DNA of 64,000 bases from positions 17,537,616 to 17,601,615 of the forward strand of contig NC_066856.1 in the NCBI RefSeq assembly GCF_001640805.2. Direction: 5' to 3'. This DNA is from Lates calcarifer (lineage: Eukaryota; Chordata; Actinopteri; Centropomidae). Shown here piece by piece: positions 34,480-48,807 of the stretch (within the stretch, counting starts at the first letter, position 1; every line of letters begins with the position of its first letter). The position numbers and the translations under genes are program-made. Below the pieces are notes generated by a model. That model was not told where the DNA came from. It saw only the letters and a list, made by a program, of their open reading frames with translations, and did not search any database.

Positions 34480-37400
34480 AGACTCTCAGTACACAACTGG
34501 TCTGACAATGATTAAATAGCTTCACTTTGGTTAAAGCCTGCTAAGTGTGAATAAGTGGGTTTGTTCATTTAAGAGTTAGAAGTTGCTTTGAATTGAAAAC
34601 CGCAGCTGCAACAGAAAAGAGTCCATCATGCTCTAGGTATGGGACTGTTGATTAGTTGTTTGAACCTTCATAAAAATCTGGTGTCAGGTATGACCCACAG
34701 GCAAATCAAAACAAGAACAAGTGAAATACAAACTCTCCTGAACTGCAGTGAGCATATGCTCTGTCCAGAGAGCACCAAATTAGATTCAATTTTTTGGAGG
34801 GAGTTGGTGTATTGACGTTCAAGCTGACATTTAAAACTTTTTGATTCTCTTTCACAATGTGATGGGTATGTCATTCATCCTCTAGAGACTTACCAAACAG
34901 AAATAAAGTTTCAGCTAACGTGGGACTGGTTATCTCTCCAGGCAGAGGAGAGACAGATGATTAGATCCTGCCATTTTGTGTTGAGCCAGCATTACAGGCT
35001 GTTTGATACAGAGCCATTGTTTTTCTTTTTGATTTTGCTGGCTCATTGTCAGACAGAGTGTAAAGTAGCCAGGGGGGAAATTTTAATACAGACACTCCAG
35101 CAACTCTGTGTAACTGAGCTGTTCAAATATCCTTCAAAAAGTTCTCTGGTTTGAGAACTACAACTGAAGACAAGGGGGTGGACATCTTTTGTTGTTTGTT
35201 GATTTTTCGAACAAAGGTACATTGTGTTTCAAATCTTGGTTAATTAATTTTCTCAACTTACATCCTCAATAGACTTATTAAGTTCATCTAAAAAATCAAC
35301 AGGAGCACATGCATCCCAGTGAAAATTCCCTGTCATGCCTCACCTTAACCCTACTTTACTCTACACATTATAATATACCACCACTACCATCTTTTTTCAG
35401 GACACTGTAGTGAAAAACAGATAATGCAATACAATATGATCAAAACAGTACTTGCAGTAATGATTATATATTAACTGAACCAAATATTTTGAATTTATTT
35501 CACAATACACACTCCACAATTAAATAAATTAAATGAAAAATCTAGGGAACAAATTAAATCACTAATTGTTTTATGCTCTTTTTTAATTGACTGAAGTGGC
35601 CAAGTCACTTCTGAGTCATTGCCATCTTTTTCTTAGGTCAGGGAGAAGCTGGCGTTTTTAAAAAAGTGTCTCCCACTGCTTAAATCACACCAGATGGCTC
35701 AAGAGGCGACACAAGAAGTAGGTAATCTGGATTTATGACCTTGCACATATGCTGAAAGCAGGGGCATCTGCTATGATGAAAATGGCAGCTATTTTAATGA
35801 AAGCAGGAACTTTGTACTAAGACCTCATACAGAGAGGGGGTGTAAAATTACAGCACATTACACTGAGCTAACCTTTCCAACGGCCTTGCATTCAGCCTTG
35901 CAATCATGGAGCAGCTTTGAATCACACTCAAAAAGGATCAGTCACACCATGCAGCCTCTCTTGAGCTCTCTGAAACATTTGTTTGGTGAAAAATGCAAGT
36001 AATAATAACAACAATCATCATCGTCATCATCTGTATTTATACAGCAGCTCTGAAATGCTCTTTGTGTCTGGTGTTGCATGCCTTACATCAGCAAGTCTCA
36101 CTAAGGTATTACTAAGGCTCTCACTGCTGCTGCTTCTTCACTCAGGCACGGATAAACAACTGTCAGGTGCTGTTAAGGGAGAGGCAAAGGAATGATAGAG
36201 AGACAAATGACACACGATGATATGTTCTGGCTGTGGAAACAAATGTCAATTGCAAAAAAAATCTACTTAAAATGTAATTTTATCTTGTAGTCTGGCATAA
36301 AAAATTGTTGTCATGTTTATATGATTCTGTGACTTATTATTGAAATGTTCTCATTTTAGTGTTTGTCTCTGCTCAGTTTTAGGTCATGACAAACAGCCCA
36401 GTCAAATAGATCCAGCTGTTTCAGCAACATTTTCTTAAGTTATACAAAGGCTGATTCTGCCACAGGAGCCAGTTGAACTGATTTATTTGTCTCCGTCACC
36501 TAAGCATTGCTCATGCTCCTCTTCTCTCTACAAAGTTGCAATTTAGTATGACAGCCATAACACATAATCCTCACACGGAGATGACGAGGAAGTATAAGTC
36601 ATGTCACACTGACTCTGAAATAGAAATAGAATCAGAAGCTCCCTGACGAGGGTCTTGCATTTAAAATAACAGCCTGTTCCAGAGAGAACTGACAGCTATG
36701 CTGGTTATGATATGTACACCATCTATGCGATCTGGTGGGATTTCATATAAATAGCATGTCACTTTCAAGGACATTTCACATGTCATGTTCACACATTTTA
36801 AACATTTCACAGGTCGTTTAACACCTTTGATATAACAACAAAACTGTTATTTCTTCACATTTTGTTGACTTTAATTTCTGAATGTTAAGCCCTTTAAGGA
36901 AATTAGAGTGTTATTTGCATTCCATTTGGTGATGCCTAGCTGACACCATTGATAATGACCACTCTGCTCCTATGGGAGGACTTGGATCTTTTTATACATG
37001 GTGGTAATGTTATTTTGGCATGAAAATAAAAGCCTCAGAAGTTAGACAGCTCTTTTAATGCATCCTGTCGGGGAGGACTGTGAGCACTCATTTTGTCCAT
37101 TTGAATTGTGCTTAAAGCTTAAGCTTTATGACTAATTGATTGTTAAACGACTCGAACACAAACAGATTCTGTTGTTTTTCCTGCCCCCTCATCAGGGGAA
37201 GAGACAAACGCAAACAACATCATCCATTTGATCTGGTATTGTTTGATTCAGAATGGGGGTGCCTCAATCAGAACAAAGCTAAATCCTCATTAGTGATCTG
37301 AGCTGTCAGCGTCAACAAAGTCATTTCCCACATTAATTTGTAAAACTGTATGTCAAGTCCAGACTGCTAGGTAATTAGAAATAAAGAAAGAAATCACTCC

Positions 37401-40400
37401 TGATTCACACTGTCAAATATGTTGCCTTTGTAAATTACCCCTTACGTAAACTGCTGCACATTATCAACAACACATATATGTGGGTGCCAGGTAAACAAAG
37501 TGTGAGCACTTTGACACAGGAAATTATAAATAAATGAAAAGGTGTCACACTGTGCAATAATTTCACCAACCTTTCCAATTTTCTTCAACAACCTTTTTTT
37601 TTCTTTACATTCACACCTGTCCCTCCGTGTAAATGAAAGCTGGCCAGCACATTTCCATGCTGCTGATGAAGTAATTACTACAGTAATTAATATATAATTA
37701 CCCTTAACTATAAATGAGAGATATTCTCAATATATAGTTGTCTCATATATTAGGTCTGCTTTTTACTTCCTTAGTCACAAAAGTTTAGTTTGGAATTTTG
37801 TTGTTTCTTTATGGCCCTGAAGGACTGGGACCACATACTTAGGAACCTTTAGGATTTACAACACATCAGGAATATTGGTAACATTTCTCTTCTGCAACAC
37901 AGCGTGCTGATGCAGTGTAAATTAAGGGAGCTCAGTCCGGCCCAAGCGACAACACCTTCACCCTGAAAAGTGATCCACAGATGGCAGGTCATGAATCTTG
38001 ACCGATAAATACCCTCGCCTTTATCAATTCTACTCAGCCTTCTCCAGTCAGACATGGTTTATGTGAAGCTACTATGGGAGCAACAAACTTGGATAGGAAA
38101 CAGTGCGTTTTCCTGACACAGAAAGGAGCCCCGTTGTCGTCCCTTCAAACTGCAAAACTGACTCATAAAGCTTTTGGATACAGCCGTCCGTTTTCTTTTT
38201 TTGCACAGTTTGAGAATGTAATTGAGATGCTTCTAAATCACTATGTCTGAATGGTAGCCAAGTGTTTTAACATTTTAACATTCATATTTTTCTGAAGGCT
38301 GGCTTGTTAGGATTGCTTTAACCACTTAGAGCCTGTCGGATATGCTTCTTTCTTCCTCTGTTGATGAACAGTGAACAGTGAGTGTGAAACCAGATTTTTA
38401 GCCTTGTCTTGCATCCATGCTGTTTGTGTTGTTTGTTTTTTTTCCTTTTTAAAATTTTGCTCCCCATTACTGCATTTTGGACACATGCCTACTCATGTCC
38501 TGAGCTGTCGCAGTGCATCCTTCACTCTTTTACCCTCTTTGAAGTACAATTAGTGTTGATGAAGATCCAATGCAAGCTGTGTAACTGACAATCAAACTGG
38601 AGCAAAGTCAATTTGATTTAATTGGTTAAAAATTAACTATGGGACCAGCATCTCAAAGCACTCTGGCTTTAATTGTGGCATTTCTTCTTCTCAGTAAAAA
38701 GCCACACTCTTTAATTGATTGCAGGACAGTTGCTTTATGAGCATCCAGGGTGACTGCTGTTCATTCTCAGCATGGGTTTGCGTGCTGAATATAGAGGTAA
38801 TGACACTTCTCATAACATTTGGACTACAAGAGCACCGCTGTATGACATAAGCTTGAAATTTGCTGTAAAAAGTCGAACAAGCTGGCAGACGCATGTGACC
38901 CAGTGCCCCCACTGTTACAAGCTGTGTTGGTTACCAGACAGCTAAATTAGTGCTTGATGCAACTTGATCTTGCCTCCCTAAAGAGCCTGACTTTGTATTG
39001 ACAATTTGCTAATCAAATTAGAGGATGGATTACGAGCTGAACATCTGGTCTTTGTAATAACACTCATTATTAAGCTCCACTATGTGGCGAGGAGCAGACT
39101 GTTCAAGCACCTGCATTGCTTGCATTCACATCCCAGTACGCTACACATGCTTATTGCTCATGATGCACAACATGAGAAACTCCTGCACTCACCTGTGACT
39201 TTGCCTTTTCTTTACCCCCGATCTAATTTACTTTTACATATGCATTTGCAGAAAATTAATAGAATATTTCATTTCATTCTCATATTGTGGGAGATGGGAC
39301 ACTTCAATCTTGTGGCTGGTGAGATGGCTGGCCCCTCAGAGAGCTTATCATCACTGATGTATAAACCTCAGTGTAATTTAATGAAAGTCATTTTTTTTTC
39401 TCCCTACTGTGCAGCATATAGCAGGAGTTTCCTACATGCAAGCCTGATTGTCCCTTCCTAGAGGAGAGGAACTCTTTATAACATACAGTATGTTCCTTCA
39501 TCCTCTTAGCATCCACATGCTTTGAGAACAGAGGATGTGTATTTATTATCATGATTTACCATCCATGAAAACATTTTTTAGAAATCATGTTATATAGTTT
39601 TTCATTTGAAAATAAAAAACAGCTTAACACATTTAACAGCAAAAGACAGTGTGACACATTCTTCAAAACTCATACAGTAATTAGATTGCTCTGTAGCAAT
39701 ACCACTGGCTTTTATATAGCAAGCACAAAATTGCTTATCAGGTGTAATTGGTTATGGTTAGCAGGCACTGCTAAACCCTTAAATGTACAGTAAATATTAC
39801 TTCATTTTGGATTGGTGGCATAAAAACAAATCTTCCCTGGGTTGTAATGTTACATTGCTAATTACCTCCAAACGAAATAAAGATTTAGAGTAATTACATT
39901 TTTCCTGCTCCGTTCTCTTATTTAGCATCAGCAGTGCACACTGACAGTCATAAGGGGACTTACAGCTGGGATTACCAAAGTAAATCAGAAAGCTTCTTAG
40001 CCCCAGGACCTACGACAGTCCCCACACTCTGAAAATTTGTGTTCATTTGTGTGTGTGTGAGAGAGAGACTGAGTAATTGTTTGTGCTGCAGAGATGCACG
40101 CTATGAACTCAGTAGGATGGCTCTAAATTAGAGCAGTTGTTCTCAGGGATTGTTCTATTAATTCATCTCCTACTGATAGATGCCATCTAATGCAACAACA
40201 CAGAAGCCACAAGCTGCTGTGTTTACAGTTTGTTAAATCAAGAGGTCTCCTATTGGTTTGCTCTACACAAATTCTGGCTCTGGTCTTCAATTTTGCTAAT
40301 GGTTTTATTGCCACTCTCTTTCTGATATGCTTGTGCTTCTCTATATGCTGTTTCTTTTAGGGGAATAGAATAGATGCTGTCATTCTTTTTCTCTCACAGT

Positions 40401-40502
40401 AAAGAGAGCTACAAACAAGTGGGTTTCTGAAATACTGACAAGTAAAATTTAGACTTTCTTCACTTCAAGCTAAAACTTTGAATCTTTGGCTGTTTTTGCA
40501 AA
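34480..40502. other. Gene-free interval with candidate conserved blocks
   Basis: No exon or named repeat. Homeodomain-site clusters occur at 37320-37400, 37660-37705, 38940-39025 and 39845-39905. The 151-codon frame at 39006-39461 is AT-rich, lacks motifs and overlaps one of these blocks; I regard it as chance. Confidence 0.5.
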
Positions 40503-40524
40503 TTTTTTTTTTTTTTTTTTTTTT
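40503..40524. repeat. Poly-T tract
   Basis: A run of 22 T with no recognisable retroposon body beside it. Confidence 0.9.
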
Positions 40525-43500
40525 ACTCAATTTCATGTGCTTATGACATAGTCACTGCATGTTTTAGCTAGGAGGAAGTGTAATGTTGCAAAGAAGGCTA
40601 CACAACATCTGATCTTGGGGAGGGTAAAATTGTAATATGATTTCTGAGACCAGGTTACACAGATCCCAGCAGTATGTATGTGTTAATTAGTTAGTTACAT
40701 ATAGTCATTAAATCAATTCAGATTTAATGGCTGTGAGAAGAACTGGTGCAATCAGCCAATCCAAAGGTCCTCCAACCTAACAGCCACAAACACATTTGTC
40801 ATTGCTCTTCAAAATGATGCCTTTGAGCATTTTCTGATCTGGTGCCTATCAACAGGATGACACCATTTGTCTGTGCTTTTGAAATAAATACGACCATTTC
40901 AAAAATGAATGGTAAGAGTAAGTGGCACTAAATCCAGTAGTGCATGATGTCTGTGGATTTTGGTCGCTGATTTATGACTGAGAAGAAAGGGTGCAATGTA
41001 ATATACTAAATACATCATTTATTGCCACAGATTTGGTGTCAAGCAGCTTCTCTACACCCTGTAAATGATCATGCACAACGAACAAACACAGCTCAACAAG
41101 AAACTAATTGATGTTTCCAAATGAGGACTGGCCGCTGTTTCCATCACAGTAGGGAGGTTGGATTACACATCATCCATAGCAGTTTGGAACCCATGAGATC
41201 CTGAGTGAAAAATGAGAAAATGAGTCACTGACGTGGCCTGCAGGCACAACCCTCATTGGGTTTGTGTGGCACATGAGATGATCCCCATCATCTTTCTCCT
41301 GTTAGGGTAATAGGAGTCTGTGAGTAGTTCTGCATCGATTTGCTCTTTTCTGAGCTGTGCCTGTACCATAAACAGGTCTGGAAGGCAAACAGGTCCTCAG
41401 TTTCTCTGATCATTGTCTCAAAACAATAATCTGAGTGACCACCACTTGTTCTCATTTTGTCAGCAGGTAATGATTTAATTCTGCAGCACCACCCTGGTGC
41501 AGTGAGCATTCAGAATTATTACAATCTGTGTTTGTGCACAGAAACTGCATGACTGCTGAGAGAATCCAAACCAGAACACATTTGCATGAGCTGCTGAGGT
41601 TTTTCTCTGGTTCCAGTGTGGTCTGGTGAGACTTGCGTTCTGACAGCCTGGGGCCTCAAAGCTGAGCTGAGGTCTTATTGACATGAAGCACGCAGCTTTG
41701 CTGTGACCACCACCGCGGCGGCCCTAGCTGATCTACCGACCCTGCCGCAGAGACACAGATGCCAATGTTTAAGAACACAGCAGGGAGTAGTGGAGAGGGA
41801 GAAGATAAACTAGAGCCAGACTGAGAAACAGAGGACACAGAGAGAGAAATTCTTATATCTCTCAGAATTTGAATTCAGAAAGAGAAAGAAGCCACTTCAA
41901 ACTTGTCGCCCCACGAAAAGCTAGGTTCAGACAGGCATCTGACATTTAGCACAGATGCAACATGAGTAGTGAAAACAAAAGAAAGGTCATATGGCATCCA
42001 GTCTTTTTAAAGTACAATGAATCTACATTCACAGACTTGGAAATGCAAAGTATATTTGACTCTCCCACACACATACATATAATGTCACCCACTGGAATTC
42101 GACAGCAAAGAAGGATAGAGGAGAGCCAGCAAAAAAAAATAGCATTAAGGACAATGTTTCAGTTCTCTGCAGCATGGCAGATTTCAGCCTTCTTCAGTGC
42201 TGATGGTTGCCTCCTGTGACAAATGCATTCTGCATCGTGACTTGAAAATGCCACCATGAAAGGCAGTGAGAATAAACAACGATGACACTTAGCATGTTAT
42301 GTAGTAATTGGACAAAAAAATGAAACCATGTAGTAGTTAGCAATTGCAAATCTTTGCTATTACTCTACCAACTGATGTAAAGTCTGCCAATGAATGCATA
42401 TGGTAAATGCAAAAAGAACATTTGACATGTTACTGTATAAAGATGATGAAACTGTTCGGTATTTTAGCCCATGTATGGAGTCTAGTGTTTTCTGTCCCTT
42501 GTTTGCTCGATCATTAGCTGGACTGTGAATGTTGTGCAATCAAAGAGAGTGGGATGAAGAGAAAAAAGAGTCTTATGAGCACCGGGGCAGCATGTATCTC
42601 AGAAAGTCTTTTACTTATACTTAAATTCTAAATCCTTAAATAATGATGAGATATTGTCATTAGGTGAGATAATTATAATTTTAAGACTCAATTCCACCTT
42701 AAATAACTTATTCATATTGATTTACAGTGCAGTGTACTAAAGAGTTATCAGCCCTCTTCTCTGTTAAATTTAATATTATTGTTCTACCCACAAATAATTC
42801 ACTTACTTGATTAATTGCTTGATTAATTTCATTACAGCTAAACAATTGTGGTCACAGTTGCTGTCTCCCTTTCTGTCAGTAAAAACAGCATTAGTATTGA
42901 ATGTGCTTCATAGCAGCTAGTGAGAAATATCACTATAAAAGGCAGCTAATTGTTTCAGTTTTAATTTTATCTATATTTAATTTTATATCTAGCCCATTAT
43001 AACCAAGCTTTGCTGAATGTCTTCACATCTCCATCTCAGACTAAAAGATCATTGGGATTCACACATTTTCTATTACTTTAAGTACAAACCTGTCAGGAGA
43101 CCGCTCACTTGCAGTCATAAAATTCTACCTTTACTTTGGTATATTTATGTCTTTTGCTGTCATGTGAAGAAAAAAAAAACATCACGAGACACTTGAAAAA
43201 CAGCTATGGGTTCATGACAAACAGCAAGCACTTCTTTGTAGTGAGGATTCACTATTTTTCCACTGAGCACTTACTCAGACACAAAGAGAAAAATAAGTTA
43301 AAAGGGGAGAGGTGACATTTTTACCTATTGTCAGAAGCCTCAATACACCAGATTGCAACGAAAAGACATTGTTGCATGTTGTGTTACATATAACCCATAT
43401 AACCCATAGCTGAATACATGGCGTCAGTTTAAAGGACTGCTCTAAATCAAGGCATAGGTTGCTCTGGGAAATGTAGGAAACTACTACCAGGTTATGGTCA

Positions 43501-44096
43501 TATTACTTATTAACATAAACATTTGAAGTCTAAAAGTATCCTAGGATGCTTGGCAAGTCTGTTATTCAAATGACCCATAATTAGATGACAATAGTTTGAG
43601 AAAGTAGAACAAAGCCTGTGTTTGTCCCAGTAAGGCCTTCATATTCACTTTTCTTTACTTTTAATTGCAGTGTAGCGACAACATCTAAAAGCACGAAGAA
43701 TCAGAAGGACGCTGTGAACCCAAACACTTCTCTCATAAAATGACTGCTGTGAATACCATTTTATAATCAATTTCATCTGCTTTTCTATGCAAATTAGCAA
43801 TAGCATTTGTCTGCTTATTTAGTCTATTCAGATTGAGTGATTGAATGAATTTTGTGGTCATACAGAAGACTCTGTGATGTGTTAAAAAGATGACAGTGCC
43901 TTTCTGCCTGTCGGGAGGAGCAACATTTCCCATTAAGTTGCGCTGGCTCTGTTTCACTTGATTTGATTCAATATGCAAAGGCCCTTTGAGAAATCAGACA
44001 GCCTGTAGGGTGTGTGCCATGGTAATGTGGCCCTGAATGAAAAGCATGATTATGAAGAGGGTAATACAGAGCACACAGCAAATGACAAACTCTATG
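40525..44096. other. Gene-free interval
   Basis: No exon supported. 41690-41755 is a short GC-rich patch (accaccgcggcggccctagc) with a 60-codon minus frame (41656-41838), too small for a CpG island and without a motif. Confidence 0.5.
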
Positions 44097-44123
44097 TATC
44101 CATCCATCCATCCATCCATCCAT
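44097..44123. repeat. (ATCC)n microsatellite
   Basis: Six to seven units of the tetranucleotide, producing S/I/H/P repeats in overlapping frames. Confidence 0.95.
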
Positions 44124-46050
44124 ATCTCCAGCTTTCACCCTTTCACCTTCATACAATGTACAAAATTAATATTAATTGCACTGCTAAATGTGGCCTTGAC
44201 CTATAACTGGCACTCCTAGAGCAGCTGTGTCCATAGGGTGCCACTTTCTAGCTGGCAGTGCTAATAGGTTGTATGTGGGAAGTGATGGCTATGGCTCTTG
44301 TTGTTGCTAAGCGACTATAGAAAACTCATTTGAAGCATGGCGTTCTTTTAGAAAAAGTTTTCTTCTTGGTACTTGACGCCATATTCATTAAAAAGGGATA
44401 ACTGACACTCCTTCATGTGTTCAGACAGGTGGCTCCGAGTTGATGCTTGGTAAGATTTTGTAGATTAATATGGTTATTTCAAGTGTCTAAACAGAAGAAA
44501 ACATAGTCTATGATTTAAACATATCATGGCATTCAACATGTCATTGATTCGTCATTGAAGTGAAGTGGACAAAAAATTAGAAGTACTTGTCAGTATAATG
44601 CAAAGAAATCAACAGCACCATAGACTTCAGCCACTAAAATGACCATAAAGTTGAGTAAAACTACTCTAAAATGTTTCAACAAAAATATTCCATTGCATCA
44701 ATGTTGTATTAGTTGTACCTAGGTTTACGTAATAAATTGGCAACTATGTTTGTGTGTATTTGACATCATAGAGATCAAACAATATGAAAAGCGCTAGAGT
44801 GACAAATGATACTCAAAGAATGATGGGATTTTCATGACTTTTTCTCACTTTTCAATGAGGAAATGGTGTCATGAAAACAGAATAAACAACAGCTACAGGA
44901 CATTTTCTTGTTACTTGCTTCTTCCAGCAGACTGGTTTTGTCAAGCACAAAATATATCTGCACACATCTACACATTTGCATTGTTATTGTGACAATGACA
45001 GCAAAATATACAGGTGAAACCCACAAACACAGTTTGGTCACTTGTAAAACACAATGTGGACAGTCATCCATAAATATCAGATCGACAAAACAAATTGCAT
45101 TTGCTTGCTGTCTGAGCTTCTGTTTCTGCAGAAACTCACACAGTCCTCCTGTCCCATCCAAAATAAGAAGGAAATGAAGCCAGCACTGTAAAGTGAGGTT
45201 CCCAGAGGGCCCTTAAACTGTAAATGTTTTCACACCACGCCAGCTGAACCAGCAATGTGCAGCCAAAGCGTGACATGCATTCTCACACAGTCGCACCACG
45301 TTACACCGCAATCAATGATATGTGGTGGTCAGGTGAGCAGGTCCTTAACCTTCACACCGGAGGAAGATGAATGGTGTCGGAGGGAAAGGCTGTGATTCAG
45401 CATGCCACCACAAGTGCAAGTGAAAAATGGTATGAAAAAACCTCATCCTGCATGGCAGAAAAGATTAATATGGTTGTTTTGTCTGATTAAGTAGAAAAGT
45501 ACATTTCAAAATTGCTGGAAGCATAGACATACAACTAATTGCAGGTGTCTACAGGCGTCCTTATACAATTCAAAGTGGTTTCATTTAACTGCTAGTGTGA
45601 CTTTGCTTTGTCTTTGCTGGTAAATAGATAAATAAAGTGGAATAAATGAGTAATGCTGCCATCTGTTAATGTCAGTTCAAATAGCCATATAGTTGATTCC
45701 TCAGGTGCTGAACACTAGAATTTGTACGTACCTGGGGCATTATGTGGAGAAATCAGATGCAATATTTATAATTGCATTTGATTTATTGCTTCTTAGCTGT
45801 TGATTGCTATCATGTCCTTTGTCACCCTTCTATTCTCATGTATTTAACAAGATCCCTCTCAATCTTACTTCCTAATACCAAAGTATTCCCACCTGTATCA
45901 GGTCTTTTGAACACCTGAGCATCTTTTACTGTGGGAAGTAATTACAAGCCTCAGAAATGTGTGACACCTGCAAACTGTAATATATGCTTTAATTAATTTA
46001 TTTATTCTTGATTTAACCAAGAAAAAATCTTGAGTTTCAACATTTCTTTT
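44124..46050. other. Gene-free interval
   Basis: No exon or confidently named repeat. Overlapping frames on opposite strands at 44832-45177 are mutually exclusive and motif-free. Confidence 0.5.
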
Positions 46051-46076
46051 ATAGATAGATAGATAGATAGATAGAT
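46051..46076. repeat. (GATA)n microsatellite
   Basis: About six units of the tetranucleotide following AT-rich sequence. Confidence 0.95.
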
Positions 46077-48397
46077 GTTGAAGCAAACAAATTGACAATC
46101 CTTTTCTTAGTCCTTTGTTCACACAATTTAAAACAGAATCATTCTTCCCATTTTACTGCACTGATACAGATTTCACACTCAGGTCTCTCATCTATAATTA
46201 TATATAATTGCAATAGCTTTAGTCTCAGAAATGACTGCTATGGCGCTTTATTGTAATTTCATACATTTAATGTGAAACAAACACTGTCCAAAATGTCTTC
46301 AATTCCCATTAACAAACTCAACTATGGAACTAAAGGCAATTCATATGACATGCAAAATTAAATTAAAGTAAACTAGGACTGCTGCAAGCTTATTCTTTTC
46401 TCCCTCCTCACCAGCTAAAGTGGTATTCACCATCTGGTCCCTCAGGCTACTTTGAGACATCACTTCAGAAATACTCATATGTGTGAAATTTGGATTACTA
46501 AACTTGCTTTAATCACTCATTTAATTCCTAAGACCATCATAGTATGCTGCTAATGTCTTGTAAATCTACAAGAGCTGGAGTGCCATGGCTGAGGTCTATG
46601 CTGACATGTTGTTGGGGGAATATATGAGCCTGTTTCTTCTTCATGAGCTGCCATTAAGTTTGTAACATGTTTTTAAGGGGGGGTTTCAATAGAGACACTG
46701 TTTGCTTTCTCCATGCAATTTAGTACTTGAACACACCAGAGCAGTTACAGGCAAATTCTGAAATATAGAGAGCCAGACTTAATGTGTGAACAGGGTTATT
46801 TATGCAGACACATGACTCCAATAGCTCAGTGTAGTTAATTTGAGTCTAAAATTGTTCAAATATCTTTCTGATTTAAGTCTTTTACTATGTTAAGAACCAA
46901 GCAGTAATTCATTGGCAAATAATACCTGGCAGATCTGGTGTTTTGCATATTTGGGACCTTGATAGGCTGTCATACAGCTACTGTAGTTATTCCCCTAAAC
47001 AAGCATGCAACACTACAATCCTGATAGTTTTAAAGCCTTGCCTTTGTTTGCTAATTCATGAAATCAGTGCTCTCTCTTTAATAATTAAGTGCACCACTAC
47101 TTGCAGGGGGAAATATATGTGGATTTGTTTGTGTGAATAGCCACATCACTTGCAACATAATACTCCAAAACACCCTGTCTGTGCGCGAATCAGCACAGAC
47201 TCGGCACACATTACTGTACAGGTGCTTGTACATGTTCACAAATGAATGCACATTTGTATAGGCAGCATACTCATAATCACATATGACACATTACCCATGC
47301 AGATTTGAATATTTATGATAAAACAACTGCAAGTGCACAAAGTGCAAAGAGGTACTGTGCTTAAGACTAAAGACACAGATACATACTACAGACTACACTC
47401 ATATTGTGGATAACACTATTTGTAGATTCTCAGATTCTAGTCTAAAAGCAACAACAGCTCTCTCCAAGGATCCACAGACAAACACTGCACATTTAAGACT
47501 TCTGTTTGGCATCACAGCCATTCACTTCTATGGGCAAATAAACCTTAGTTCGCCTTGGTTTGCAGGGAACCTTCACATGGATCCATAAAACTGTCAGCGG
47601 CTGGCTTTCCAATGGTCTGTAATGTGCGCTCGCAGCAGTGAAATAAAGACTGTCTTTCCCTCTGCAGTACAATATCATCATGCATCTTGGAAGTAACCAA
47701 AACAAGCAGGACAAGGAGATGGCTTTAAAATTCTGCACACGTTTAAAGACTGAAACATATGGAGGCAAAAGCACCTTTCTTACATCCTCCTTTGATGTCT
47801 CTTGCTGCACTTGATTATTTGTGACAACATCAATTTGCATCTCATCATGTTTATTAAATAGACAGCTGGCAGAATAAGTTAATATATACCAGTGACATGT
47901 ATGATTTTTTATACACTTTTTTCCTCATCTGCAAAGTCTTTTGTATTTCTCTTAGGACAAATGATATACTCTAATTAGTCATGAGGTTCACTGGTCAAAG
48001 GACATTCATTTGCATCATCAATGCACATACATTACTAAATATAGGAATGGGAAATCTAATAATATCCTTTGGTTTCCAAGGACCACACTTTCCTAGAAAA
48101 CAAGGCTTGCCTGGACCTTATTGATGTTTTTGACTAATATAACAAATATCACACATCAACTCAGTATATACATAGAGCTTAGACTATGAATCACACTTTG
48201 CTCAAGTATTAATTAAACTTGATGGTGGTGACTTGAATTTCCACCCTCTCTGGCAGTTTTATTTGGGAACAGGGGGAGCAGCCAAATGAAGATTCTTTGA
48301 AACCTGGCAGAGACCTGTTTCATCAAATATGGTAACATTGGCCTAGGTAACCAAAGCACTGCTAGCTGCATAGGGATAATATCAGCCCTCACTGATG
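46077..48397. other. Gene-free interval
   Basis: No exon or named repeat. The minus frame at 47493-47840 (115 codons) lacks any recognisable domain. Confidence 0.5.
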
Positions 48398-48436
48398 TCT
48401 CTCTCTCTCTCTCTCTCTCTCTCCCTCTCTCTCTCT
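48398..48436. repeat. (CT)n microsatellite
   Basis: About 39 bases of CT with one CC interruption, giving R/E-rich translation on the minus strand (frame 48213-48527), which is not a gene. Confidence 0.95.
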
Positions 48437-48807
48437 GCCTTTCCTTTCTCTTTTCAATTTGGGTAAAAATCAAGGCTAGATTTTGGACCTGGACATTAGT
48501 CAGCGTAGTGACAGATGGCAAACTCAAGATTTATTTTCATGGTTGAGCTGGTGCTGCTGCTATGTGACTGAGATTTCAAAGGAGTGGCATTAATCTGCCT
48601 CCTGTCTCGCAGTGGGCTAAGGAACCAGTTCAAGGTGGAACCAATATAAGACAAAAGTCCCAGGAATTGACGAACTAGCAGAGGGCATATTAACATTCTT
48701 CAAAGGGACAACTCAGATTAGCTCTGTGAGAGGACAACTGCAGGGGAAGTCAAGGTTGGAAGAGAAAATCCAGTGTCTCCATTTTGGGGACTAACTCGTA
48801 CCTATTT
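48437..48807. other. Gene-free interval
   Basis: Nothing recognised between the CT repeat and the SINE. Confidence 0.55.

Noticed and set aside
39006..39461. 151-codon plus frame as a gene
   Set aside because: No domain, no signal peptide with sensible downstream sequence, AT-rich low-bias codons, no splice context, and a length within chance for 64 kb.
45995..46050. Possible LINE-related block 'gatttaaccaagaaaaaatc'
   Set aside because: Resembles a common fish repeat only over a short low-complexity stretch; not enough to call.
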